Assembly: GCA_902547925.1 (NCBI GenBank)
Contig: CACCQD010000009.1
Location: 1-53,323, forward strand
Source: an uncultured SAR116 cluster alpha proteobacterium
GTDB lineage: Bacteria > Pseudomonadota > Alphaproteobacteria > Puniceispirillales > Puniceispirillaceae
DNA: 53,323 nucleotides
Direction of reading: 5' to 3'
Positions 35,609-44,061 of the stretch are shown here, piece after piece. Below the pieces are notes generated by a model. It did no database searches, was not told where the DNA came from, and saw nothing but the letters and a program-made list of their open reading frames with translations. A program made the position numbers and the translations under genes. Positions within the stretch are counted from its first letter, which is position 1. Each line of letters begins with the position of its first letter.

Positions 35609-36328
35609 TTAATTCCTTTGCGCCATATAGATGTCTGTATAACAAACAAATTTCCCATATTTAAATTCATAGTTAACTGATCCTTCGGCCCTTAACAACT
35701 GAAGTACTTCTGAATGTGTCTCCAAATCTTCTGGTAGAAACCAAGATTTGCTGAAGACCTTCTCGACTGAGTGAAAATGTGTTTTTGCACAATCGAGCAC
35801 TCTGTCTACATCTGACAATGAAATGATTGGGAAAAATAGTTTTCCCTCAGGAGTCAAATAATCGCCAACTTGACTCAAAACCTTCCTAACATTATCGGTT
35901 CCATCTCTTCCTGAATTAGAGGGAACGTTTTCAAACCATTTTGAAATGGTTGCTAAGGGATCTGCAACTCCAGATATATCATTTATCACTAAGTCAAATT
36001 TGTGGTCTTTCCATCCATCAAAGATGTCTGAAACCCGGGCATCAACAGCAACATTTAATTTTGCCGCGTTATCTTCGGTAAAATCTATCGCTTCCTTACT
36101 GACATCAGATGCAAAAAGTTTGCCTACTTTCCCGTGTAAAAATAAAGTAAGGCCAACTATGCCAATACCACAGCCAAGATCCAACAATGTGTCTGAATGC
36201 AAAATTTCTTTTGCCACTGCTGAAATCAAGAAGTCTGTCGTTGCAGTCGGCATAAACACTTCATCCCCAAAGCTAAAAGAAATTTCCTTAGCTTGGTCAA
36301 CTGGAGAAATATATTTTAATTCAGGCAT
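35609..36328 (-). CDS. Class I SAM-dependent methyltransferase (MTS/PrmA-like)
   Basis: A 239-residue methyltransferase with L-L-D-L-G-C-G-I-G-I-V-G-L (motif I, residues 48-60) and the acidic Asp of A-S-D-V-S, then L-V-I-N-D-I-S-G (motif IV, N-D-I-S where N-P-P-Y/F is usual). The N-terminal F-M-P-T-A-T-T-D segment is like that of MTS-type enzymes. It overlaps the DegT-like gene by 8 nt and precedes the ACP gene by 2 nt, so it is part of the acyl cassette. Substrate unknown. Confidence 0.75.
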   Translation of the reverse strand: MPELKYISPVDQAKEISFSFGDEVFMPTATTDFLISAVAKEILHSDTLLDLGCGIGIVGLTLFLHGKVGKLFASDVSKEAIDFTEDNAAKLNVAVDARVSDIFDGWKDHKFDLVINDISGVADPLATISKWFENVPSNSGRDGTDNVRKVLSQVGDYLTPEGKLFFPIISLSDVDRVLDCAKTHFHSVEKVFSKSWFLPEDLETHSEVLQLLRAEGSVNYEFKYGKFVCYTDIYMAQRN

Positions 36329-37292
36329 ATCTAATGTCAGTCCCCTCTAATTTTTGATTTGAAATAATTGAAATAAATTCTTTAATGTCACGAAACCTTA
36401 CCTGACTATGTATTGGTATGGGCACAACTTTCATATATCCGTCTTCTTTGGCATCAACTTTAAGATGTTTGGGGGAGTCAGAACCAATAGGCACACAAAC
36501 TGGCCAGTCACTTCTGGGAATAGCCCAACATGATATCAATCGATTATTAGGTAGCTGCTTAGCCAGTGAAATACCGCTGCTCTTGAATAAATTTATCTTT
36601 GCGGTCCTATCTTCAACAATCTCACCTAACTTCAGGATTTTAGAATAGATATCACCTATTGCAAGCTTCGGAAGAAAACCGTTCTGACACTCCACGTCAT
36701 ACCAATTTAGGGTCAAACTGGGGTATTTAGTTGACATTAAGCGAAAAAAGAAATGAAGATGGCCTAGGGACCTTCGTGCCTTTCTGATTTTTTTCAACTG
36801 ATTGGCATCTTTCGAGCTCTGGCAAAGTATAACACCCCCACAAAGTGTTCCGAAAATTTTTGAAAGTGACAAAACTTCAAATCTTCCATCAAGTGGAAAA
36901 ATGTCTCCGTTCATCGGTATCAAGCTATCGACCGAATCCTCAATTAAAACTCCGTGAAAATTAGGCTGACTTATGTATCCCCACTGATGTATCGCTATAG
37001 TTGCCTTTGTATTATTGGACATAATCGGGGTTGGTGTCGTATTTCTAGAAATAGCGTTAATTACACAGTGGCTTGAAAAGGGCGGCAGCAACACATGATC
37101 TGCTCTTGCCAACCCGAGAAGATCCATAATTGCCGACAAGCAAGCTCTGCCACTAGTCATTAGAACAGGGCAACTGTGAGGGTAAAGAAAAGAAAAATAG
37201 TCTTCGATATCATCTACACCCAGAGCCACATGTTTGATCGACGAACTAAATGATAAACCACTTCGAGGCCATATTTGTGAAAAATTTATCAA
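36321..37292 (-). CDS. Divergent DegT/DnrJ/EryC1-type PLP enzyme (putative)
   Basis: A 323-residue protein with the skeleton of a sugar aminotransferase of the DegT family: S-G-R-A-C-L-S-A-I (PLP-phosphate loop, near residues 47-55), Asp119 in L-I-E-D-S-V-D, and Lys145 in S-L-S-K-I-F-G-T as the likely Schiff-base lysine. It is about 50 residues shorter than typical and lacks the familiar H-x-x-K-x-x-x-x-G-E-G-G pattern, so activity is uncertain. The only workable start seems to be TTG at 37292, with GGAA upstream. It is preceded by a 136-nt gap, which may hold a promoter, though none is clear. Confidence 0.6.
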   Translation of the reverse strand: MINFSQIWPRSGLSFSSSIKHVALGVDDIEDYFSFLYPHSCPVLMTSGRACLSAIMDLLGLARADHVLLPPFSSHCVINAISRNTTPTPIMSNNTKATIAIHQWGYISQPNFHGVLIEDSVDSLIPMNGDIFPLDGRFEVLSLSKIFGTLCGGVILCQSSKDANQLKKIRKARRSLGHLHFFFRLMSTKYPSLTLNWYDVECQNGFLPKLAIGDIYSKILKLGEIVEDRTAKINLFKSSGISLAKQLPNNRLISCWAIPRSDWPVCVPIGSDSPKHLKVDAKEDGYMKVVPIPIHSQVRFRDIKEFISIISNQKLEGTDIRYA

Positions 37293-37428
37293 TGCAACGT
37301 TCCGTGATACTGTTAATCAAATTTCAATTGGCAAGATGGAAGAAGTAGCAACATTATTTTTGTTTTTGAAGGCATCAAAGATAGACATTAATGAACGGCC
37401 ACCATGTTCATATTGCTGGCCTTCTCAT

Positions 37429-38385
37429 TTAACCAAAGTCAAAAGTAAAAATATTTTCCGTTGTGATATCTGTTGCAAAGCCTCTCTTAAATTTTGAAAT
37501 GTTTTTAGTCTTCTCTTCTTTACAATTCTCAATACCTACATCACCTAACAAGAATTTTTCGCATCTTTTTTGAACTGCAAAATCAATAGCTTTCCATAGC
37601 GGAAAATGATTTATAGCTAAGCCTTTTGCCATTAACTCACGATCGTTTGCGGAGACCCCATAATACGCATTTTTATCATCATGCATAATGTAGCAGCCAC
37701 TGACTAAAGCCCCTTTTTTACAAGCATTTACAAGGTAAGCGTTCCCACTAACTATCATATCATACTGTAAATCCCAGGATTTATCTGAACGAGTTTTGCG
37801 GCTACTCGCCTTATGATGCAGTTCTCTGAAAGCCTTAAAAGCCTCTAAATCCTTATTGGCGCTATCTACGATAGTTATGTCCAAATTATTTTGCCCCCAA
37901 TTCAGCAAAGACTTGTATGACTTCCTGATGCATCGGCGTCGCATCTCTTCGCTCAGCGCCAAATTGACCCAACCCAAATATGAAATGCTTAATTGTTCAA
38001 CTGAAGACAAGCTTTCTCGTAAAAAAATGGAACAAACTGTTAATTTTGCTCTTATTTTTATATGCTTCAATTGACTTGTCAGTATTTTTACTGCGTTATG
38101 ATGCTCCTCTCCCTTCAGCGTTGAGAGAATTTCCGTCGGTCCCTCAGCAAAATTTAATTCATTTTCTCTGCAAATTGCTGGGACTACAAGAACTGGCTCT
38201 GAATCCCGTATTAAAAAAACTGACCTATTAGAAAAATTAGGTCCTAAATATTCTAAATAATAAGCTATCGCAGGTGAACTGCGCATAAAATGACTTTTGA
38301 AGAGTTCGCTGAGTTTGGATTTGTTAAATTTATCTAACTCACTTGCTGATAAGTCGCACCAATGTCTGAGTTGGAATGCTGACAT
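37429..38385 (-). CDS. FemAB/GNAT-like acyltransferase (putative)
   Basis: A 318-residue protein with the look of the BioF2-like/FemAB acetyltransferase domain: R-K-S-Y-K-S-L-L-N-W-G near residue 154, F-K-A-F-R-E-L-H-H-K-A-S-S-R-K-T-R-S near 185-202, G-A-L-V-S-G-C-Y near 225, Y-Y-G-V-S-A-N-D and K-G-L-A-I-N-H-F-P-L-W-K-A-I. These proteins transfer acyl or aminoacyl groups onto amines. It begins 3 nt after the RmlD-PseC fusion gene and so may acylate the amine that PseC creates, in place of PseH. Confidence 0.65.
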   Translation of the reverse strand: MSAFQLRHWCDLSASELDKFNKSKLSELFKSHFMRSSPAIAYYLEYLGPNFSNRSVFLIRDSEPVLVVPAICRENELNFAEGPTEILSTLKGEEHHNAVKILTSQLKHIKIRAKLTVCSIFLRESLSSVEQLSISYLGWVNLALSEEMRRRCIRKSYKSLLNWGQNNLDITIVDSANKDLEAFKAFRELHHKASSRKTRSDKSWDLQYDMIVSGNAYLVNACKKGALVSGCYIMHDDKNAYYGVSANDRELMAKGLAINHFPLWKAIDFAVQKRCEKFLLGDVGIENCKEEKTKNISKFKRGFATDITTENIFTFDFG

Positions 38386-38388
38386 AAA

Positions 38389-40470
38389 TTATTTCTCCAA
38401 AAGACTAGACAATTCAGAAGTGACATACCCGAAATCTTGGTCGCTCATACTGAAATAAAGTGGTAAAGAAAGGCCACTCTCGTAGTATTGTTGAGCGAAA
38501 GGAAAATCAGATCCCTCGAAACCTGCAGATCGATAAAAAGGTTGGTTAACCACAGGTATGTAATGAACTTGGGTAATGATACCTTTTTTGCGCAAAGCGT
38601 GCATGATATGGTTTCGCGACCGTCCAACTGACTTGAAATCAATCATTATTGGGAAGAGGTGGTTTGCCGAAAGATTGATATCAACTAACCGCGGCCGTGT
38701 TATGTTCGCGTGATTTTTCATCCACTCAATGTATCGATGAGCAATCATGCGACGTCGCTCTACAAATTGATCTAACTTTTTCATCTGAGATAGAGCTAAA
38801 GATGCCTGAATATCAGTCAGCCTGTAATGGTATCCCAAAGTTATCATCTCATAATACCAAGGATTTATAAGGCCATCCGTGAAGGCTTCTTTTGAATTTT
38901 GGAAAGCGTCATCACTTTTGTTTATGCCATGAGATCGAAGGCGCAAGAGTGAACGATAGATTTTTTCGCTATTAGTTGTAATTATCCCCCCTTCCCCTGC
39001 CGCTATTGATTTAACAGGATGCAAAGAAAAGACTGTGCAGTCACTATATCTGCAAGAACCAATTTTGGCGCCACATTCGTAGCTACCCCCAAGTCCATGA
39101 GCCGCATCCTCTACAACAAATTTACCCGCCGACTTCGCTAACTTACATATTTCCGAAATCCCGGTCGCGGACCCTGAAAAAATCACCGGGGCTACGACTT
39201 CTATACTTGCATCCTCAGCGATAGCAATCGCTGCAGCATTCACCCCCATGTTTAGACTTTTTAAGTCAATGTCAGCAAAAGCTACACCGCCACCACAAAA
39301 AATAGCTGCATTTGCTGTAGATACAAATGTATTAGGTGATGTCAAAACAGTTTTGCCTTTCGACACTCCCAAGGCCATATATGTAAGATGCAAGCCTGCT
39401 GTTGCCGATGAGACGCATACGGCAAATTTTGCGCCGACATAGTCGGCGATACACTCCTCTAACTTGGAAATTTTCGGACCTTGTGTCAGCGGCCCAGTCT
39501 GCAAAGTCTTTACGACTTCTGCGATGTCAGATGAGTCGATGTGGTGCTTCCCATATGGTATTATCTTGCCTAAACAGCCAATTTCGTCCTGAGCTATTTT
39601 ATCTGCTTTTAAATCCTGAACTAAGTCATCAGCATTTATATCCGACACTCGTAACAAGGATAACATTCTCTTGTTCGATAGGCTCAAATCTAAAGGCCGT
39701 AAAACACCGCCTCTCATCCTTGAGGCTTGGATCGGTTGGATCACTTCCGGGTCATAACCAAATGCTTTAGCTATTTTTACGCTGAATGCATATTTCGAAA
39801 TCCTCTCCCCCGAGCATAGATTCAATATCCCAGAAATTTCTCTCCTTACTGCGTCCATAGACAAATCTATGAGCCTGCCCGTCGACAGCGCAGTAAAAAA
39901 CACGTCGTCAAACATGGTAAATACATCATTTCTTTTCAATGAATTAATGATTTGGTCTGATAAGGAATAACGGTAATCAGGGCCCCAACCAAAAAAAGAT
40001 GTGCGAACTATTAGTGCGTTGGGCATATGTAACTGGACAGCCGTCTCAGCAGCAGCTTTATGGCGTGCATACTGATTAAGCGCTACTATTTCTGCTTGTT
40101 CATCGATATAGGCTTTTTTGCCGTCAAAAAGATGATCCGTGGAGACATGTAACAAACGAACAGAGTAGGCGGCACAGGCTAATGAAACAGATTTGGCAAG
40201 GTTCACGTTGGCATGCAAAGATTTTTGTGGGAATTGCTCACATTCCTCAACATTAGTGAGTCCAGCAGTGTGAACGACAAGATCAGGGTTGACCCGTTCT
40301 AAAAAATTTTGAAATGCCGTGCCATCATCTAAACCAACAATGTGTGTAGTTATTCCGTCTAAATTGATATCACGATGATGCACGATTGAATGTACGTCAT
40401 GGTCGTCACGACATCTCAGAGCCCAATTTAAGGCGAGTAAACCAGATCCACCAGTAATCAAGATACGCAT
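38389..40470 (-). CDS. Fusion of RmlD-like sugar reductase (SDR) and PseC-type aminotransferase
   Basis: One 693-residue chain with two enzymes. Residues 1-285 form an extended SDR like dTDP-4-dehydrorhamnose reductase: G-G-S-G-L-L at 7-12, Thr111 in V-S-T-D-H-L-F-D-G and Tyr134/Lys138 in Y-A-R-H-K. From about residue 305 (I-P-Y-G-K-H-H-I) it reads as PseC, the transaminase of the UDP-4-keto sugar: T-Q-G-P-K-I, S-S-A-T-A-G-L-H-L, V-E-D-A-A-H-G, the PLP lysine Lys487 in L-H-P-V-K-S-I-A-A-G-E-G-G and V-H-Y-I-P-V near the C-terminus. PseC normally stands alone at about 380-390 residues. I chose the ATG at 40470, with AGG 8 nt upstream. Confidence 0.88.
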   Translation of the reverse strand: MRILITGGSGLLALNWALRCRDDHDVHSIVHHRDINLDGITTHIVGLDDGTAFQNFLERVNPDLVVHTAGLTNVEECEQFPQKSLHANVNLAKSVSLACAAYSVRLLHVSTDHLFDGKKAYIDEQAEIVALNQYARHKAAAETAVQLHMPNALIVRTSFFGWGPDYRYSLSDQIINSLKRNDVFTMFDDVFFTALSTGRLIDLSMDAVRREISGILNLCSGERISKYAFSVKIAKAFGYDPEVIQPIQASRMRGGVLRPLDLSLSNKRMLSLLRVSDINADDLVQDLKADKIAQDEIGCLGKIIPYGKHHIDSSDIAEVVKTLQTGPLTQGPKISKLEECIADYVGAKFAVCVSSATAGLHLTYMALGVSKGKTVLTSPNTFVSTANAAIFCGGGVAFADIDLKSLNMGVNAAAIAIAEDASIEVVAPVIFSGSATGISEICKLAKSAGKFVVEDAAHGLGGSYECGAKIGSCRYSDCTVFSLHPVKSIAAGEGGIITTNSEKIYRSLLRLRSHGINKSDDAFQNSKEAFTDGLINPWYYEMITLGYHYRLTDIQASLALSQMKKLDQFVERRRMIAHRYIEWMKNHANITRPRLVDINLSANHLFPIMIDFKSVGRSRNHIMHALRKKGIITQVHYIPVVNQPFYRSAGFEGSDFPFAQQYYESGLSLPLYFSMSDQDFGYVTSELSSLLEK

Positions 40471-40479
40471 TTCACGCAC

Positions 40480-41478
40480 CTAGGTGTCCCGGCTGTCGAC
40501 GTAATTTAGATCTATCCATTTGGCCAAAACTTCTCTACTCATCCAGTCACTATTATTATCGGAGGTATATGAGAAAAAATCTGGAACTTTTTTGCCATCC
40601 GCTATTCTTTTTGGATCTTTAGACCAACCGTTTATGGCAGGCAGGATCTTGAAATAACCGTCATATTCATATGTGTGGGGCGCATCTTCCAAACCAATCA
40701 TCTGCTCATGCAACTTCTCACCCGGTCTTATGCCAATGATACTATACTTGGCTTTTGGAGCTATGGTTTTTGCAATGTCGACAACTTTCATTGACGGTAT
40801 TTTCTTTACGTATATTTCGCCACCCTTCATATCTCTGAGCGCATGCCAGACTAATTCTACACCATCCTCCAACGAGATCATAAATCGCGTCATTTCAACA
40901 TCAGTAATTGGCAACTGGTCAGTTTTTTGTAACGATAAAAAGAACGGGATGACTGACCCACGCGATCCCATTACATTTCCATACCGAACCACTGAAAATC
41001 TTGATCCGTTCTGTCCATCCGGGGGATTGCTGGCCGAAAAAAGTTTGTCTGACGCCAACTTTGTTGCGCCATAAAGATTTATGGGATTAGACGCCTTATC
41101 AGTTGAGAGGGCTACTGTGCTTGTAACACCGGCCTCGCGGCACGCATCGATCACATTCATGGCACCATTAATATTGGTTTTGATGCATTCCCCTGGATTG
41201 TATTCTGCTGTTGGCACTATTTTCGTTGCCGCAGCATGCACAACATGATCAACACCTTGCATCACCTGCGCCATCCGACCTTTATCCCGAACATCGCCAA
41301 TAACAAACTTTATCCGCGGTTCATCCTGATACTTCAAGGCCATATCCCACTGCTTCATCTCATCCCGAGAGACAACGATTATTCGTTTGGGATTAAATTT
41401 TGCCAATGTCATCGGCACAAAAACATTACCGAATGAACCTGTCCCCCCAGTAATCAAGATTGTTTTATTTGTAAGCAT
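40480..41478 (-). CDS. pseB: UDP-N-acetylglucosamine 4,6-dehydratase (inverting), PseB
   Basis: A 332-residue extended SDR: T-G-G-T-G-S-F-G at residues 10-17, the dehydratase-specific T-D-K-A (Thr126, Asp127, Lys128) in A-L-S-T-D-K-A-S, and Tyr136/Lys140 in L-Y-G-A-T-K. R-Y-G-N-V-M-G-S-R-G-S-V-I-P is the PseB/FlaA1 hallmark. PseB starts CMP-pseudaminic acid synthesis by 4,6-dehydration with C5 inversion of UDP-GlcNAc. The ATG at 41478 has GGAG upstream (CTGGAGAAT). The RmlD-PseC start lies 9 nt past its stop, so the two are in one operon. Confidence 0.94.
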   Translation of the reverse strand: MLTNKTILITGGTGSFGNVFVPMTLAKFNPKRIIVVSRDEMKQWDMALKYQDEPRIKFVIGDVRDKGRMAQVMQGVDHVVHAAATKIVPTAEYNPGECIKTNINGAMNVIDACREAGVTSTVALSTDKASNPINLYGATKLASDKLFSASNPPDGQNGSRFSVVRYGNVMGSRGSVIPFFLSLQKTDQLPITDVEMTRFMISLEDGVELVWHALRDMKGGEIYVKKIPSMKVVDIAKTIAPKAKYSIIGIRPGEKLHEQMIGLEDAPHTYEYDGYFKILPAINGWSKDPKRIADGKKVPDFFSYTSDNNSDWMSREVLAKWIDLNYVDSRDT

Positions 41479-41532
41479 ATTCTCCAGTCGCTCCAAATCA
41501 GACGAAATAAGATGTAAAGAATTAAATCACTG

Positions 41533-41964
41533 CTACTTTTCACTAACTTCGTCAATATCAGTAGATGGCAATCCGCCGCTGATAGTTTGACCATACCTAT
41601 CTTCAACTCGCACTCGATCGTTAAAATGCGGCGTTGAGGCCTCTATGATAACGCAGTCAGTGAGTGCCTCTTCCTGATGGACGGCGCCGGGCGGAAAATG
41701 AAACGTGGCACCTGCGCAAAGTATTCTTTCGCGAAGAATGCCGTCACCCTCATCAAACCTTATGATCAGTTCCCCCTCAACCAAGTAACCACATTCATCT
41801 TTTTTATGGTGATATTGGAGCCCTCCTTTGAAGCCTGCTTTCAACACCAACTTTTTAAGTGAATATTTTCCCGACACCAGAGCGAGAAGAGTCTCTTCAC
41901 CCCAATCTCGATGACCTAAATCTTCTGCGATTGGAAAGTGCACCTGAGGTATTTTCGACGTCAT
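41533..41964 (-). CDS. Cupin-domain protein
   Basis: A 143-residue single-domain cupin. Metal-ligand motif 1 is visible as Q-Y-H-H-K-K-D-E-C-G-Y-L-V-E-G-E (two His and Glu), and motif 2 as P-P-G-A-V-H-Q-E-E-A (His). This looks like small cupins that bind sugars or isomerise/dehydrate them, as in nucleotide-sugar loci. It follows the glycosyltransferase gene by 12 nt and precedes pseB by 54 nt. Catalytic or regulatory role unknown. Confidence 0.82.
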   Translation of the reverse strand: MTSKIPQVHFPIAEDLGHRDWGEETLLALVSGKYSLKKLVLKAGFKGGLQYHHKKDECGYLVEGELIIRFDEGDGILRERILCAGATFHFPPGAVHQEEALTDCVIIEASTPHFNDRVRVEDRYGQTISGGLPSTDIDEVSEK

Positions 41965-41976
41965 CTTGCCCTCATT

Positions 41977-43344
41977 TTAAATTACGTTGGTGATGATTGA
42001 ATTTAAACGATCAGAAAACCTACGAGGTTCCACTTTATAGAAATAGTTGAGTTGGTTATCTAACTCATCACCGTTCATGGAACTTTTCATTTCGCACAAC
42101 CTAGAAACATTGTTAGATAGTCCACTCTCAGACTTGCTCAAAATTAGCGAGCCAATTCCCTCTGTTCCACGAAAGTGCATATAATTGTTGTAAACATTGC
42201 GCATGTTTGTGGCGTACTTTGGGTCATCCCAAACAAGGGCGAGATATGGCGTTCTCATCAAGAGCGCCTCGATAAGCATTGTCGTCATTCCACCCACCAC
42301 TCCTTCTGCATTCTGAAGTAACGACGGATAATAGCTTAGATCTGGTTGTTGTGTCTTATCCCCATTGCTAAATGCTTTTGCAATTTGAGGATCAAGTTGA
42401 ACAGATGCCAAATCTGTAACATCCACTATATCGTTGCTCTGTCTCCACGGATGTGGCCTGTAGATAATACGCAGGTGCTTCAATTTAGAATTTTTAGAGA
42501 TACAATAGTCCAAAGCTTGGAGTGCTCTTCTCTCATCGAATTCAAGAGCTGTACCCACAAATAACAAATATTTAAAATCAAAATTACTTTTTAATTTTTT
42601 TGCTCTCAACAAAAAATAATCATCAAACCTAGGCGTCCCACCTATGAAAACGCGCTCAGCAGGGATGTTGTGAATTAATTTACAGTGATCAACGCTTTGC
42701 TCTCCCCAAACAGATAAAAAATCAGGCTGCTCATACATTACTGACTTGCTGGATAAATTATCCCAATTGTCCACAACCATCAGTGTTTTTGCGCCCAGAT
42801 TACGCGTTATCCGTATCATTTCCATATTCAAAGGCTCGTATGCGGAGCTTGGCATGATTACCAGATCAGGTCCAAAACCCCGTATTTTTTCGTCTATATC
42901 GTCTCTCTTTTCCAAAAAAGTCTTAAAGATTGCTAAGCTGCAGATGTTTATGCCTGGTAAGGCTAAAGTTGAAAACAGAATCCAGAGAAAAAATCTTTTT
43001 ATTTGGCGCAGCTTATATTTGGTTAAACCAATATATCCACCTGCATTGACCGGCGTCGGGAGAAAATAAAGACGCTTAATGCGAAAACGAAATGTTGAAG
43101 AAACTGGTCTTCGTATGAACATAAAAAGCTCAAATAGCCGCCAGTGATTTTTCATCGGCATTGATGCGATGACTTCAAATTCTTTTTCACATTCAAAACT
43201 CTCAGGTAAGGATATGCTGTCTTGAATCAAAAATTTGATTTGGAATTTTGACGCGAGGTTTTCAAAAGCTCCCGTGTCTATGTAATTTCTGACATGGATT
43301 TGGCTAAGCAGAACGATTGCTATCTTTTTTTGATTACTATGCAT
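41977..43344 (-). CDS. Putative glycosyltransferase (GT-B-like)
   Basis: A 455-residue protein; the first 140 residues are rich in hydrophobic and basic residues, with a hydrophobic stretch near 110-130. The C-terminal half has F-I-G-G-T-P-R-F-D-D-Y, I-I-Y-R-P-H-P-W-R (the R-P-H-P motif of capsule and CDP-glycerol-type transferases) and a nucleotide-binding segment A-E-G-V-V-G-G-M-T-T-M-L-I-E-A-L-L-M-R-T-P-Y. It overlaps the NeuA-like gene by 8 nt, so it is a good candidate for transferring the CMP-activated sugar made by that gene. No exact family call. Confidence 0.6.
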   Translation of the reverse strand: MHSNQKKIAIVLLSQIHVRNYIDTGAFENLASKFQIKFLIQDSISLPESFECEKEFEVIASMPMKNHWRLFELFMFIRRPVSSTFRFRIKRLYFLPTPVNAGGYIGLTKYKLRQIKRFFLWILFSTLALPGINICSLAIFKTFLEKRDDIDEKIRGFGPDLVIMPSSAYEPLNMEMIRITRNLGAKTLMVVDNWDNLSSKSVMYEQPDFLSVWGEQSVDHCKLIHNIPAERVFIGGTPRFDDYFLLRAKKLKSNFDFKYLLFVGTALEFDERRALQALDYCISKNSKLKHLRIIYRPHPWRQSNDIVDVTDLASVQLDPQIAKAFSNGDKTQQPDLSYYPSLLQNAEGVVGGMTTMLIEALLMRTPYLALVWDDPKYATNMRNVYNNYMHFRGTEGIGSLILSKSESGLSNNVSRLCEMKSSMNGDELDNQLNYFYKVEPRRFSDRLNSIITNVI

Positions 43345-44053
43345 CAAATGTTTTTAGGAAGTGTTCAGCAACCAACCAATCCTCGGGAAAATTAATGTCA
43401 AAACCCTCCAATCCTTCTGTAAAAAACGGTAGGACCGATAGTCCAGCTATAGACCCTGTTTCTCGCAGCACTTTCGCCCAGACAATTTCAAGGCTAGCAT
43501 TTTGGATGTAAACCTCTGGCAAGTTAGCATATTGATGACTATGCCAAGGTGTTCCATCTCTCATAAATGGCATCATCGGCTGGATTCTATTTTGCTGTTT
43601 GATCCACATTTTTCCGGGATGCTCTTTGACTTTTTGTACCGCCCGAAGCGAGTCCTGCTTGCCATCCGCTAGAAATAAATTCATGGCGCGATTTATCGTT
43701 GTTTCCGTTCTGAATGGATTAGTTGGTCGAAGGACAGCCAATATATCAGGGTTGACATGTTCTAATTTCAAAACGTCCAGGATCCAAAGCATCCAATCAA
43801 TATCAGGAGATGTGTCACCAGAAATTGTTTTTGGTCTTAGCTTTGGCACCCATGCCCCGTAGGCTGACGCTACCCGTGCATAATCCGCACTATCTGTGAC
43901 GCAAATAACGTGATCAAATATCTGACTTTTGATAGCCGCTTCAATGCTAAAAGCAATTAATGGTTTGGACCCAAGTTGCTTGATGTTTTTGTTTTTTATT
44001 CGCTTCGAACCCGCGCGCGCTGGCACAAGGGCAGTCTTTGAGTATTTAAGCAT
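43337..44053 (-). CDS. Acylneuraminate-type cytidylyltransferase (second CMP-nonulosonate synthetase)
   Basis: A 238-residue CMP-sugar synthetase with A-L-V-P-A-R-A-G-S-K-R-I-K-N-K-N-I at the start, V-C-V-T-D-S-A-D-Y, L-R-P-T-N-P-F-R-T and a C-terminal F-D-I-N-F-P-E-D-W. It differs from pseF in the middle motifs (L-R-P-K-T-I-S-G-D rather than P-R-H-L-A-D-D), so it likely activates another nonulosonic acid made by the NeuB-type gene just upstream (8-nt gap). The ATG at 44053 is used; a GTG one codon earlier is also possible. Confidence 0.86.
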   Translation of the reverse strand: MLKYSKTALVPARAGSKRIKNKNIKQLGSKPLIAFSIEAAIKSQIFDHVICVTDSADYARVASAYGAWVPKLRPKTISGDTSPDIDWMLWILDVLKLEHVNPDILAVLRPTNPFRTETTINRAMNLFLADGKQDSLRAVQKVKEHPGKMWIKQQNRIQPMMPFMRDGTPWHSHQYANLPEVYIQNASLEIVWAKVLRETGSIAGLSVLPFFTEGLEGFDINFPEDWLVAEHFLKTFDA

Positions 44054-44061
44054 CACTTTTT

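Noticed and set aside
37234-37497. 87-codon plus-strand frame with several cysteines across the 136-nt gap and neighbouring genes
   Set aside because: It overlaps the starts and ends of two supported minus-strand genes and has no ribosome site; the cysteines look like chance.
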